Below are positions 55,584 to 64,000 of a DNA stretch of 64,000 nucleotides, in pieces. A program made the position numbers and the translations under genes. Within the stretch, counting starts at the first letter, position 1, and each line of letters begins with the position of its first letter. The stretch comes from Pseudobacteriovorax sp. (lineage in GTDB: Bacteria > Bdellovibrionota_B > Oligoflexia > Oligoflexales > Oligoflexaceae): contig JABSRP010000024.1 in the NCBI GenBank assembly GCA_013215145.1, positions 62,001 to 126,000 of the forward strand, in the 5' to 3' direction. The notes below the pieces were generated by a model. That model did no database searches. It was not told where the DNA came from and saw only the letters and a program-made list of their open reading frames with translations.

Positions 55584-55823
55584 TCAATGTAAGTTGTAAG
55601 TTACAAGTGGTTTTTAGCGAACGTCTTTGGATAAAACCACAGATTCGAGTGAAATGATTTCAGTCTTGAAGCCATCTTGACATTAAATGGGATCTGTCGT
55701 CCTTCAGAAGAGTTTCCTTCTCTAGTCATTTAGAAAAAATGATTTCATGAGTAGGCTGGAAGGCGGTATTCATAGATATGAAAACAAATCCATTTCGAAT
55801 TTGACGAACAATGGAGTTACCCA

Positions 55824-56606
55824 GTGCAAGCGTTAGTCAAACTATTTTGCGCGTCTACTTTATGTCTGGTCTTTCCGCTCAGCGCTACAGCCCTCGAGGA
55901 TTCCAGGCTTGGGTCTAAGTCTTTCATCGGTGCGATTCCAGATTTTGATCAACCATCTTTGGGACTAAGGATTCCACTGACTGAAACGAAAGGAAGTCAC
56001 CAAAGTCCTCAAGATTTGAGACACGCCAACGAAATATTTTCTGCGTTGACCATCGCTGAAACGATGGATGTCGATGCATATGGAGTTTTAAACAATTTAC
56101 GAACAAGTGATAAGCTTATCGTTAGTGCTATCAGTAGAATTCAGTCACTCAATCAAAGAGGCATTGTCTTTACCGCGATTGCCCCTTTGAGTCCAATCGT
56201 ATGCAATCAAATGCGTTTAGATAAGAATTTTATATTTGTGCTTACGGGGGGATTTGCGGCAAAACGGCTCGAAGATTTCCTTCCGGAAGCTTGTGATAGT
56301 CCCAATATCTTGTTTTCCGCACCGCTTAGCGCCGATAAAGGTCAATTGCTGGCGGCGGCGAATTTTGGTAGAGCGGTAGATTTTGCGGCCCCATCGATGG
56401 ACTTAGGTTCAGGGACTCGCTTTTCTTTCAGTCCTCTCACGGAAAGTCTAGTATGCTCTTTTGCAAACCTAGATAGATTTATGGATTCCTATGTTGGAGA
56501 TATAGAAGACCTTCCTCAAACATTTGTTGAAGCACTGCCTCAATTGCAGAGTCTGAACGGTTGGACGAATAAAGGGCGTTATTTGCCAACCTGTTTGCCG
56601 AATTGA
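55824..56606 (+). CDS. Secreted protein with a subtilase-like pattern but no visible catalytic triad
   Basis: A 260-residue exported protein starting at GTG 55824, with a signal peptide (1-23, ending ATA-L). The second half, 'CDSPNILFSAPLSADKGQLL' then 'AAANFGRAVDFAAPS', follows the order seen in S8 proteases (NIL/IxVaA ... SxFGxxVDlaAPG). I cannot find DTG, HGTH or GTSMA motifs, so it looks like a non-catalytic relative or a chance likeness. No other family recognised. A hairpin follows at 56624-56642. Confidence 0.55.
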   Translation: MQALVKLFCASTLCLVFPLSATALEDSRLGSKSFIGAIPDFDQPSLGLRIPLTETKGSHQSPQDLRHANEIFSALTIAETMDVDAYGVLNNLRTSDKLIVSAISRIQSLNQRGIVFTAIAPLSPIVCNQMRLDKNFIFVLTGGFAAKRLEDFLPEACDSPNILFSAPLSADKGQLLAAANFGRAVDFAAPSMDLGSGTRFSFSPLTESLVCSFANLDRFMDSYVGDIEDLPQTFVEALPQLQSLNGWTNKGRYLPTCLPN

Positions 56607-56623
56607 TGTTCATAGTTGGAAAT

Positions 56624-56642
56624 TCCTCCCTTTAAGGGAGGA
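56624..56642 (+). terminator. Intrinsic terminator-like hairpin
   Basis: TCCTCCC and GGGAGGA form a 7-bp stem with a TTTAA loop followed by TTTATT, 17 bp after the stop of the secreted-protein gene. It also lies in the right place to end the converging SnoaL-like transcript. Confidence 0.6.
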
Positions 56643-56699
56643 TTTATTGTGGGACGCTTCGCTTTTCTTTAGGCAGTATTAGAAGGTCAAGAGAGTCGT

Positions 56700-57173
56700 T
56701 TAATGTACAAATTTTGAGTTAAATTTGAACCCGACTATACGCCACGTTCCTTCTTTCTTCTGAAGATCAAGGTCGTAGGTTCCGACGAACCAGGTGAGGG
56801 GTTTGTCGGAATTCTTCGTGAAATGCGTAGCTATACCATTGGCAAACACTGAAGCTTTATCTTTCTTCATTGTTACCACGTAGTTCCCTACTTGATGATG
56901 AATACTGTCAACTTTTGAAAGTCCGGCTTTCCATTGATTCGCGATGACCTTGCCCGATAACGTCTGCGGTTTACCGCCGGCCAGCGATGTCATATCGAAT
57001 TTCACTTTATCGGAAAATAGCGCGGAAACAGCTTTCCAGTCTTTTTGATCAGTTTTGATAAATAGTTGATTGACAGTATCAATGATCATTTGACGTTCAA
57101 CCTGTCTTTGGTCTGCTCGTAAATTAGTTGTGGAAAGAAACAGGATCAATGTAGTTAATAAAGTATATTTCAT
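56700..57173 (-). CDS. Exported SnoaL/NTF2-like protein
   Basis: A 157-residue protein with a signal peptide (to 'NLRADQ') and an NTF2-like cone fold: 'IIDTVNQLFIKTDQKDWKAV', 'SALFSDKVKFDMTSLAGG', and the C-terminal strand 'GTWRIVGFKFNSKF'. Members bind or modify small molecules. ATG 57173 has AAGGAG upstream and lies 21 bp after the aldo/keto reductase gene, so the two are probably co-transcribed. Confidence 0.85.
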   Translation of the reverse strand: MKYTLLTTLILFLSTTNLRADQRQVERQMIIDTVNQLFIKTDQKDWKAVSALFSDKVKFDMTSLAGGKPQTLSGKVIANQWKAGLSKVDSIHHQVGNYVVTMKKDKASVFANGIATHFTKNSDKPLTWFVGTYDLDLQKKEGTWRIVGFKFNSKFVH

Positions 57174-57194
57174 TTGAGTCTCCTTAGTTTTCAT

Positions 57195-58256
57195 TTAGCG
57201 TAAAACCTTTGTGCCACCGTTAATCATAGAAACCAGAGTATCATCAGAAAAATGATCAATATCATTTTTTTCGGGTTGGCTGGCTTGATTCAGCCTTTGT
57301 AAAAGGTCTTTAGGTATATCAAATTCAAGGGCTTGGATGTTTTTTTCTAGTTGTTCGAGACGGGTGGCAGCAATGAGTGTCGATGTTACCTTGTTTTGAT
57401 GAACGACCCAGTTAATGGCGACCTCAGCAGGGGTCCGGTTGAGTTCCTTGGCTACGTCTTCCAAGGTTTTTAAAACAGTCCAATTGGACTCGGTATCGAA
57501 TTTTTCCATAATGGGATTTCCAGATTGTTTAGTCTCGGCGACTCTTCCTTTCCCTACAATCTCGCCGTTTTGGCGAGAGTATTTTCCTGATAAAAACCCG
57601 CCTGCTAAAGGGCTCCAGGCGAGGATTCCCATATTTAGCTCCTGCGCCATGGGTTGATGCTCTCTCTCGACACTTCTCGCAACCAGCGAGTATTCCATTT
57701 GAATCGAGGAAACAGGCTCAGATCCTTGATATTCGGCCCAAGTTTGTGCTCTGGCAGCGTACCAAGCAGGAACATTACTCAATCCAATGTGAAGGATTTT
57801 TCCTTCTCGTACCAAATCATTCAGCGTATTCATGACCTCTTCAACTGGGGTAACCATATCGTAGGCGTGAAGGATGTACAGATCGATGTAGTCAGTCTGA
57901 AGGCGTTTAAGCGAGCCTTCGAGGGCTCGTCTAATATTTTTGCGGCCATTTCCACCTGCATTTGGGTTTCCTGGCTCGGCGTTGAATGAAAACTTTGTGG
58001 CAATAGCTACCTTATCTCTGGCGTTGAGATCCTTAATAAACTCTCCGATAAATTCTTCGCTTTTGCCATTGGTGTATAGGTCTGCTGTATCGATAAGGTT
58101 ACCACCCCGTTCTACATAGGAAGCAAAGATCCGTTTAGCTTCCTGAGCACTTGCTCCCCACCCCCAATCAGTTCCGAAGGTCATGGTTCCCAGTGAAACA
58201 GGGGATACTTTAAGACCTGTTTTACCGAGGGTCTTGTACTCATTAAGTTGTCTCAT
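57195..58256 (-). CDS. Aldo/keto reductase
   Basis: A 353-residue NADPH-dependent reductase of the YajO/Tas-like group. The tetrad is visible: Asp in 'GGNLIDTADLYTNGKSEEF' with Tyr, Lys in 'KVAIATKFSF', His in 'IDLYILHAYDMVTPVEEVM'. NADPH-site residues are in 'LIAATRLEQLEKNI'. It is the first gene of a pair with the SnoaL-like protein and is divergent from a LysR gene. Confidence 0.93.
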   Translation of the reverse strand: MRQLNEYKTLGKTGLKVSPVSLGTMTFGTDWGWGASAQEAKRIFASYVERGGNLIDTADLYTNGKSEEFIGEFIKDLNARDKVAIATKFSFNAEPGNPNAGGNGRKNIRRALEGSLKRLQTDYIDLYILHAYDMVTPVEEVMNTLNDLVREGKILHIGLSNVPAWYAARAQTWAEYQGSEPVSSIQMEYSLVARSVEREHQPMAQELNMGILAWSPLAGGFLSGKYSRQNGEIVGKGRVAETKQSGNPIMEKFDTESNWTVLKTLEDVAKELNRTPAEVAINWVVHQNKVTSTLIAATRLEQLEKNIQALEFDIPKDLLQRLNQASQPEKNDIDHFSDDTLVSMINGGTKVLR

Positions 58257-58421
58257 GATTTATTCTCCTCATACATGAGTTCTGAATCCGACTTCTATAT
58301 ATTACGGAAGATTTTATTGTTAAATTATAATTAATAAGTGAAAATATAGTTTACTCATATTTGACAAAGGATATAAGTATCTATAATCTTTTCATTAAAA
58401 TGATCCCTTTAGGTTGAATCT

Positions 58422-59336
58422 ATGGTCGATTTTAGGTTGATTAACTCATTCCTGGTAGTGTCTCGCTTTTGCTCCTTTTCGAGGGCAGCTGACGAACTGC
58501 GCTGCACAAAGGCCAAGATAAGCAAGGACATCAAAAATCTTGAGGAAATCCTAGGGGTCAAATTGATCCAAAGATCAACAAGGAGCTTTTCACTGACCGA
58601 AATAGGGGTGCGGTACCGGGAACGGTGCGAACTGATTAAGAACCAGTACGACGAGTTGCATAACGAAATTGTCCATCAACAGACCAGCATAGCAGGTATG
58701 ATCCGCGTCGGCGCCCCAGCAAGTTTTGGCCGAAAGCATGTGGTACCGTTACTCGATATGTTTATGAGTCAAAACCCTAATCTGGAGGTAAACCTAACCC
58801 TATCTGATCAAATCGTGGATCCCATTCGCTTAGGAATGGACTTATGCTTTCGGATTGCCGAACCCGTTGACTCATCCATGGTCATGAAACGGATAGCTAA
58901 GAACAAATCGATTCTGTGTGCATCACCTGAATATCTTAAGAATGCGACCCAGGTGCGAGTTCCTGAGGATTTGACTAAGCTAGACTTCGTCTTATATTCC
59001 GCCGAGCATACAGTCTTTAACAACATTCCTCTGATTTTTGACTCAAAAAAACAATTGATCAGTGTTCGTGGTAGGTATCATGTAAATGATGCTGATGTAT
59101 TGCTGGATCTGGTGTTAAAGGGAAGAGGAGTCGGCTATTTAGGTTTGTACCACGTTTACAATCTGCTTAGGAGTGGTCAGCTGGTTCAGGTGTTACCCCA
59201 GGCAGAGATTCAAGATAAATTAGAAATCTTTGCGTTATATCCCTCTCGCTATCAGCAGCTAAAGAAGGTGAGTTATTTCTTAGAATTCATCTGCCAGCAA
59301 TGGGGGGAGCCGCCACGTTGGGAGTTATTGCGTTGA
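58422..59336 (+). CDS. LysR-family transcriptional regulator
   Basis: A 304-residue LysR regulator, with HTH 'RFCSFSRAADELRCTKAKIS' and 'LEEILGVKLIQRSTRSFSLT' and an effector domain ('GMIRVGAPASFGRKHVVPLL', 'DLCFRIAEPVDSSMVMKRIA'). It is the third LysR of this type in the window, in each case divergent from a small enzyme gene; here from the aldo/keto reductase, its likely target. Confidence 0.92.
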   Translation: MVDFRLINSFLVVSRFCSFSRAADELRCTKAKISKDIKNLEEILGVKLIQRSTRSFSLTEIGVRYRERCELIKNQYDELHNEIVHQQTSIAGMIRVGAPASFGRKHVVPLLDMFMSQNPNLEVNLTLSDQIVDPIRLGMDLCFRIAEPVDSSMVMKRIAKNKSILCASPEYLKNATQVRVPEDLTKLDFVLYSAEHTVFNNIPLIFDSKKQLISVRGRYHVNDADVLLDLVLKGRGVGYLGLYHVYNLLRSGQLVQVLPQAEIQDKLEIFALYPSRYQQLKKVSYFLEFICQQWGEPPRWELLR

Positions 59337-59480
59337 GTTGTTGCTAAATGCAACGAAGACACGTTTTTCACCGCGAATTGCTTTAACCAGTCTACCCTTT
59401 TTACAAAAAACCTGATAGTCCATGTAGGAAGCTGAGTCTGGGCTTTACCCAGGCAGTGTAATTATGGCAAGGAGAATCAA

Positions 59481-61499
59481 GTGGTCAGAAAGAGTTTTTC
59501 TATTTTCTTTTGGTTCGTGTTTTTTTCAGGAATGAGCCAGGCGGCAGTTTGGGATGCCAAAACCCTGCTTTCCCTCAAGCAGTTGGGTAGCTTTGATGTC
59601 TCGCCCGATGGAAAGTGGATCATTGTATCGGTCTCAGAAAGTAAAGAGGATCAATCTGGCTTTGAGGGTAAGCTTTGGTTGATGAACACTCAGAATAATC
59701 AGAAGTACCCCTTCACCATGGCTACCTCTCCGTCTTCGCCTAAGTTTAGTCCGAGTGGACGCCAAATTGCATTTTTGAACAAGAGGGGTGATGAAAAACG
59801 AACGCAAATCTACGTGATGAACCTATTTGGTGGCGAGGCCCGTCAGGTCACAGACATAGAAACTGGGGTTTCTGCCTTCCAATGGATTAGTGATGATCAA
59901 TTTGGCCTGGTAAGTCGGGTTTGGCCTAAACTAAATGCCGAGGATACGAAAAAGAAGCTTGAAGAAAGAGCCGCGGATCGAAAGTCTAAGACCAATCATC
60001 TTTCGTGGGAGGAAGGTCCCGTGCGATGGTTTCAAAGGTATTTAGATGATCGAGAAAATCACCTTTTTCGCTATACAATCAGCAATAAGAAGCTAGAGCC
60101 TCTCACCGTAAAGACTCCCTATCGGTTACCAAATTTAGGCAACAGCGTTTCCAACTATTTTCACTTCTCACGGCAAGGTGGTAACTATGCCTTTGCTCGC
60201 TCCGTTTTTGACAAAGGCGATATCAAAATGGAGTTAATTGTTTATCAGGGAAAGACGCAACAGTTCGTGAATCTGACCAAAGGTAGTAAAGCCAGCGATC
60301 AGGGTCCCATATGGAGTCCGGATGGACAAAAGCTAGCCTTTAGACGCATCCCAGATCCCGATATAGGTGGGGCACAGTCGAAGCTTTTTATTTACGATCT
60401 TGCGTCTGGTAAAACTTCTGATTCTAGCGGTAATTGGGATCGCTCTTTTGGAGGAGGAGATTGGTCATCTGACAGCCAAATGCTGACCACAGCTACAGCT
60501 GACTCTGGTCGTACCAATATCTTTCAATGGTCTCAAAAGGATCCGAGCTTTAGGGCAGTAACAAGTAAGGGCAGCTACCGACGTCCACGGTTTAAAGGCA
60601 AGTCGCGATCGGTAGTGGCAATGTACACAGATATTGGGACCTCTGCAGAACTTCGTGAAATCAACCTTGATACGGGTAACGTAAAAACCCTATGGCAGCC
60701 CAATGCGGCGACTATCAAGCAAATATCAATGCCAAGTTGGGAGTCGATCACCTACAAAGGAGCCAATGGTGCAGATGTTCAAGCATGGGTCATCTACCCC
60801 CCGAAATTTTCCAAAAGCAAGACATATCCTTTATTCATGGCGCTCCATGGTGGGCCCCATGGCGTTTTCGATGATTCCTTTCATCCGAGATGGAATCCTG
60901 CCATCTATGCAAGCTGGGGATATGTGGTGGTGACCCCAAACTTTCACGGGTCTATTGGATTTGGCCAGAAGTTTCGCTCCTCCCTTTATCCAGATGACGT
61001 CACGAAGCCCTATGAGGATGCTGTAGCGTTAGCAGAATTGATGGCTAAGAAACGTTATATTGATGCTGATAACATGGCCGCGGGTGGAGGAAGCTATGGT
61101 GGCACCTTGACGAATTTTATTGCGGGAAAAAAACACCCTTTCAAGGCATTGATCAATCATGCTGGTCGATTCAATTACTACTCTCAGTATGCAGCGGACT
61201 ATGGTTATATCAGTCCGACTCGTGGAGATTTTTGGGATAAAAAAGAAATTTTCGAAAAAATCTCACCTCATAATTTTGTGAAGAACTTTCGTGTTCCCAT
61301 GCTATTCCTCTATGGCGAACAGGATTTTCGGGTTCCCATTCATCACGGTCTTTCAGCGTTTCATGCTACTAAAATTCTGGGACTTGAATCAAGACTCGTG
61401 GTTTATCCCAATGAAGGGCATTGGATTGCCAAACCCAAAACGCGAATCCAATGGTTTGGGGAATTTGAGTCTTGGCTGAAAAAATATATTGGCTCATAG
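59481..61499 (+). CDS. Exported S9-family peptidase (dipeptidyl/acylaminoacyl peptidase type)
   Basis: A 672-residue enzyme. The GTG start follows AAGGAG and opens a signal peptide (to SQA-A). Residues about 30-400 form a WD-like propeller ('FDVSPDGKWIIVSVSE', 'PIWSPDGQKLAFRR'). The C-terminal hydrolase domain has 'FMALHGGPHGVFDDSFH', nucleophile 'AAGGGSYGGTLTNFI' (GGSYGG), Asp in 'LFLYGEQDFRVP' and His in 'YPNEGHWI'. It degrades peptides in the periplasm or outside. Confidence 0.93.
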   Translation: MVRKSFSIFFWFVFFSGMSQAAVWDAKTLLSLKQLGSFDVSPDGKWIIVSVSESKEDQSGFEGKLWLMNTQNNQKYPFTMATSPSSPKFSPSGRQIAFLNKRGDEKRTQIYVMNLFGGEARQVTDIETGVSAFQWISDDQFGLVSRVWPKLNAEDTKKKLEERAADRKSKTNHLSWEEGPVRWFQRYLDDRENHLFRYTISNKKLEPLTVKTPYRLPNLGNSVSNYFHFSRQGGNYAFARSVFDKGDIKMELIVYQGKTQQFVNLTKGSKASDQGPIWSPDGQKLAFRRIPDPDIGGAQSKLFIYDLASGKTSDSSGNWDRSFGGGDWSSDSQMLTTATADSGRTNIFQWSQKDPSFRAVTSKGSYRRPRFKGKSRSVVAMYTDIGTSAELREINLDTGNVKTLWQPNAATIKQISMPSWESITYKGANGADVQAWVIYPPKFSKSKTYPLFMALHGGPHGVFDDSFHPRWNPAIYASWGYVVVTPNFHGSIGFGQKFRSSLYPDDVTKPYEDAVALAELMAKKRYIDADNMAAGGGSYGGTLTNFIAGKKHPFKALINHAGRFNYYSQYAADYGYISPTRGDFWDKKEIFEKISPHNFVKNFRVPMLFLYGEQDFRVPIHHGLSAFHATKILGLESRLVVYPNEGHWIAKPKTRIQWFGEFESWLKKYIGS

Positions 61500-61537
61500 T
61501 GAAATCGACGCTTCCTCCTGGAAGCGGACTTTTTTCT

Positions 61538-62341
61538 CTATTCTTGATGTTTCTGATCTGTTTTTTTGAAAAGTCTTTGAGCCATGGCCTTAGCCTGAGG
61601 CCCGGCATAGCCTTTAAAATGACGTTTTTCTGCAAAGTTTATGGCAAAAAACTGAGTTTTTGACTTTTTTTCCCTAACCCCAACGAACCAACCAAACTCC
61701 CTTCCTGGGCGTCTCATACAGTCCCTATCGATGCAGCAAGTGCCGGTTTTTCCATAGATCATTTCATCCTGACGGGAAAGTCTAGCAGCAATCGATTTTT
61801 TTGTTAAGTCGAGTGATGATTGAGAAAGCTCCGTTTTTCCCTGCCACAAACGACGCAGAAAATCGATTTGTTCCTTGGCAGAAATTCTGATAGAGCCAGC
61901 ACTAAGCCAAAAGTTTGATAAATCTCCTGAGCTGTCGCGATTGCCATAGGAAAAATCCTGAGCATACCGTTGGACCTCAGCTGCGCCTAAGCTCTTCGTG
62001 ATTCTTTGAGAAATCCAGATGACAGAATTGTCGATAAAGCTCTTAGGAGTCTGATCTTGATTGAGCGATGATCTGCTTCGCTTCTTACCATCCCATGGGA
62101 TGCTTGTGCTCATGGTTTTAAAAAAGCCAGAATCGAAGGCCATGGCTACAAGGGGGATTTTGAAGGTCGAACAAGGTGGTCGTCTAACTGAGCATAGTCT
62201 CTCATTGTAGGAATCAATAACCTTACCTTGAGGATCCGTCATGAGATAACAGGCATCTCTTTCTCCAAAAATTTCTTCGAAGGTTTCGGCGTAGGTCATG
62301 TAGGGAAACGAGATCATAAGAATTATCGGCAATATCTTCAA
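61538..62341 (-). CDS. Class D (OXA-type) beta-lactamase
   Basis: A 267-residue serine beta-lactamase. The TTG at 62341 is preferred (AAGGAAAG upstream) and gives a signal peptide ending TYA-E. Active-site motifs are S-x-x-K in 'PPCSTFKIPLVAMAF' (Ser58, Lys61), S-x-V in 'DNSVIWISQRI', YGN in 'FSYGNRDSSG' and K-T-G in 'MIYGKTGTCC'. It is probably in an operon with the BlaR1-like sensor 52 bp upstream, with a hairpin between them. Confidence 0.93.
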   Translation of the reverse strand: MKILPIILMISFPYMTYAETFEEIFGERDACYLMTDPQGKVIDSYNERLCSVRRPPCSTFKIPLVAMAFDSGFFKTMSTSIPWDGKKRSRSSLNQDQTPKSFIDNSVIWISQRITKSLGAAEVQRYAQDFSYGNRDSSGDLSNFWLSAGSIRISAKEQIDFLRRLWQGKTELSQSSLDLTKKSIAARLSRQDEMIYGKTGTCCIDRDCMRRPGREFGWFVGVREKKSKTQFFAINFAEKRHFKGYAGPQAKAMAQRLFKKTDQKHQE

Positions 62342-62363
62342 TATCTTTCCTTTACTATGCAAA

Positions 62364-62385
62364 GCCGCCAGTCAAGACTAGCGGC
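62364..62385 (-). terminator. Hairpin between the M56-SLT gene and the beta-lactamase gene
   Basis: On the minus strand GCCGCTAGTC and GACTGGCGGC fold into a nearly perfect 10-bp hairpin with a 2-nt centre (one T-G mismatch), followed by TTTG. It lies 8 bp after the sensor gene's stop and may reduce or stabilise the downstream part of the transcript. Confidence 0.45.
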
Positions 62386-62392
62386 CTCAATG

Positions 62393-63967
62393 TTAGTCGA
62401 TCAAACTAGGGTTTTTGAGTATGATAACTCCCGCCATGACTTTGGCAAGATAATCTTTGTCTCCCTCAAACCCTGCTTCGATAAGTATCCATGGATCGCG
62501 ACTTCCTGTTGCATCGATCCCTTTTTGGACCTTAATTCCACCAGCATTATAGCCAATGATGGCCAGTCTCCAATCTCGAAATCTTTCGTTAAGATTGCGA
62601 AGTAATCGCATGGCGGCATCCGTTGCTCGTTCAACATCTAGTCGCTCGTCAGTTGTTTCACTAACGGTTAGACCGTAGCGTCTCGCCGTTGACGGAATAA
62701 ACTGCCAGATACCTGCCGAGTACATCGGGTAGAGGTTTTGGGCAGAATTTTTAAATCCTGATTCAATGAGCGCGACGGCTAGTATGTCTTCGGGAACTTG
62801 ATACTGAGTCAGATTTTTTCTGAATACGGTCTCGTATTTTTGTTTTCGATCTAGGGACTCTTTTATGAAATGTCGGCCCCTTACTGTCCCGATGTAGAGG
62901 TTGAGTTGTTCTACGACCCTTTCGTTGATTTCAATAGGAAACTGGGAAGTAGTTGTGCTCTGAATCAGAGTTTCAGCTTCCATTACCGTGATTGGTTTAC
63001 CTAACAACCAATCGCTAGAAGCCATCCCAACAGATGTGATGGTCCCTGCGGATATTATGGCCATGACCAATCCCCAACATCGACCGTTTCGAAATTCGTA
63101 CCGTTTCATATGATCTATTCTCCCTTTAAGTTTTTGCGCTGAGCTACTAAGGGCCATGCTTGCGGTACCAACGAGCATGTTTCTTGAGCTCAGTGCGGTT
63201 TCAGCGACTGATAAAAGACAGTCACAATATTCACGAGCGTTGACTCCCTGGTGGCCAATTAGGGATTCATCGCAGGCTAATTCTTGAATCTCCGCCATGC
63301 GAGAGTTCATGATGTGTATCAGTGGATTCCAGAAAAATAGGCTCTGCAGCAAGAATAACAAATGCGCCCAAGAAGTATCTCCTTGCCGATGGTGTTGCAT
63401 CTCATGTTTCAGGACCAAGAGGAAATGCCTGTAGTTTGTGAGTAAGCCGCTTGGGATGACGATAAAGCGGGTTTTCCATGTCCTGTAAGCGAAAGGAACT
63501 TGATAATCGTCGCTTAAAATTATGTGGATACGACGGATTTTTTTGTATGGAAATGATCGGTGGATAATCTTTGTAAGTTTAACTTGATGCCTGATATAGC
63601 GCAGTATTGAAACCGAAATACCAATCATAATGAGTGATATTAACAACAACGTGAGGAAATACTTATAGGGGATCAGGTTCTCTAGACTTCGATTCTCATG
63701 AGTTTGATTGGGTTGAGAGGGATAAGATGTGCCATCTATCGAGTCGAAGCTTTGTGCGGAAACAACGACTAGGGTATCGGTGGGAGAAAATACAAAAAAA
63801 ATAGGTGAAACAAAAAATAATAAACAAATAAAGCGAGATAGTTTGCTGATCAAGGATGCTCTAAGTTTTGCAAAGCGCATGACGGAGGGATGGGAAACCA
63901 CGTACACAAACGCCGAGCACAGGCTCACTATAACCGAAAGGTTAAGGTAAATTGTCGATAGAGTCAC
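62393..63967 (-). CDS. BlaR1-like M56 membrane metalloprotease fused to a lytic transglycosylase (SLT) domain
   Basis: A 524-residue protein. Four membrane helices (about 3-25, 43-62, 101-124, 299-318) and a cytoplasmic zincin site 'LKHEMQHHRQGD' (188-199; HExxH) with 'ELACDESL' define the M56/BlaR1 protease. The extracytoplasmic C-terminal part is not the usual penicillin-binding sensor but an SLT domain: 'AVALIESGFKNSAQNLYPMY' (catalytic Glu402), 'SAGIWQFIPSTARRYGL' and 'AIIGYNAGG', as in MltD/Slt. The GTG start overlaps the previous gene (GTGA). It lies upstream of an OXA-type beta-lactamase. Confidence 0.9.
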   Translation of the reverse strand: MTLSTIYLNLSVIVSLCSAFVYVVSHPSVMRFAKLRASLISKLSRFICLLFFVSPIFFVFSPTDTLVVVSAQSFDSIDGTSYPSQPNQTHENRSLENLIPYKYFLTLLLISLIMIGISVSILRYIRHQVKLTKIIHRSFPYKKIRRIHIILSDDYQVPFAYRTWKTRFIVIPSGLLTNYRHFLLVLKHEMQHHRQGDTSWAHLLFLLQSLFFWNPLIHIMNSRMAEIQELACDESLIGHQGVNAREYCDCLLSVAETALSSRNMLVGTASMALSSSAQKLKGRIDHMKRYEFRNGRCWGLVMAIISAGTITSVGMASSDWLLGKPITVMEAETLIQSTTTSQFPIEINERVVEQLNLYIGTVRGRHFIKESLDRKQKYETVFRKNLTQYQVPEDILAVALIESGFKNSAQNLYPMYSAGIWQFIPSTARRYGLTVSETTDERLDVERATDAAMRLLRNLNERFRDWRLAIIGYNAGGIKVQKGIDATGSRDPWILIEAGFEGDKDYLAKVMAGVIILKNPSLID

Positions 63968-64000
63968 GGCTCGAGCCTTTCTTCGATCATCTTCTTAATC
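63964..64000 (-). CDS. C-terminal end of an upstream gene, probably a BlaI/MecI-type repressor
   Basis: The last 11 codons (IKKMIEERLEP) of a gene that begins outside the window; its TGA overlaps the GTG of the M56-SLT gene (GTGA). The charged helical tail and the tight coupling to a BlaR1-like protease suit a BlaI-family repressor, but the visible sequence is too short to prove it. Confidence 0.45.
   Translation of the reverse strand, partial: IKKMIEERLEP

Noticed and set aside
1-64000. CRISPR arrays, tRNA or rRNA genes, insertion sequences, prophage genes
   Set aside because: I looked for regularly spaced repeats, tRNA-like cloverleaf sequence, transposase or integrase motifs and phage structural genes, and saw none I could support.

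Overview
The window looks like part of the chromosome of a Gram-negative bacterium of moderate-to-low GC with a very large secreted and lipoprotein repertoire. Evidence for an outer membrane includes a TonB-dependent receptor, TonB-like and beta-barrel proteins, many lipobox signal peptides, and 7TM-DISM sensor kinases. My best guess at lineage is Bdellovibrionota/Oligoflexia (Pseudobacteriovorax-like), but that is inference from gene content; no rRNA or marker set is present. Stop codons TAA, TAG and TGA are all used normally.

Layout. 1-8.5 kb: end of a TonB-dependent receptor, two secreted proteins, then a mutA-mutB-meaB operon for B12-dependent methylmalonyl-CoA mutase. 8.5-11 kb: a Fur-family regulator and a MerP/MerT-like metal cluster. 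11-16.6 kb: a GDT1-like transporter, a secreted metalloprotease, and a GST / alpha-beta hydrolase (broken) / flavin-barrel operon with a divergent LysR gene. 16.6-19 kb: a three-gene unit (Ala-rich secreted peptide, DUF5819/SdpA-like, HTTM-DCC fusion) resembling a Sdp-type peptide-toxin system. 19-33 kb: a 7TM hybrid sensor, an EEP phosphatase/nuclease, a subtilase, a lipase, and a group of secreted peptidoglycan enzymes (GH108 muramidase, deacetylase, S13 carboxypeptidase). 33-35 kb: trpS preceded by a Trp-rich leader peptide and attenuator. 35-47 kb: envelope proteins, SMP-30/LysR pair, a second 7TM kinase, and a VOC-GNAT-GST-methyltransferase operon. 47-48.5 kb: a short, editing-less thrS preceded by a Thr6 leader peptide and attenuator. 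48.6-55.3 kb: an AraC regulator and three consecutive broken genes (alpha/beta hydrolase, third 7TM-kinase copy, sortilin-like BNR protein). 55-64 kb: small secreted proteins, an aldo/keto reductase-LysR pair, an S9 peptidase, then an OXA-type beta-lactamase downstream of a BlaR1-like M56 protease fused to a lytic transglycosylase domain.

The strongest discoveries are: (1) two aminoacyl-tRNA synthetase genes, each behind a complete ribosome-mediated attenuator (leader peptides MNIQLNNIWWWTQT and MFRSKSQLNTTTTTTEFF, mutually exclusive hairpins, terminator); (2) the Sdp-like peptide locus; (3) the M56-transglycosylase sensor fusion beside a class D beta-lactamase; and (4) a set of recently broken genes, two of them by a TAG at a conserved Trp position.
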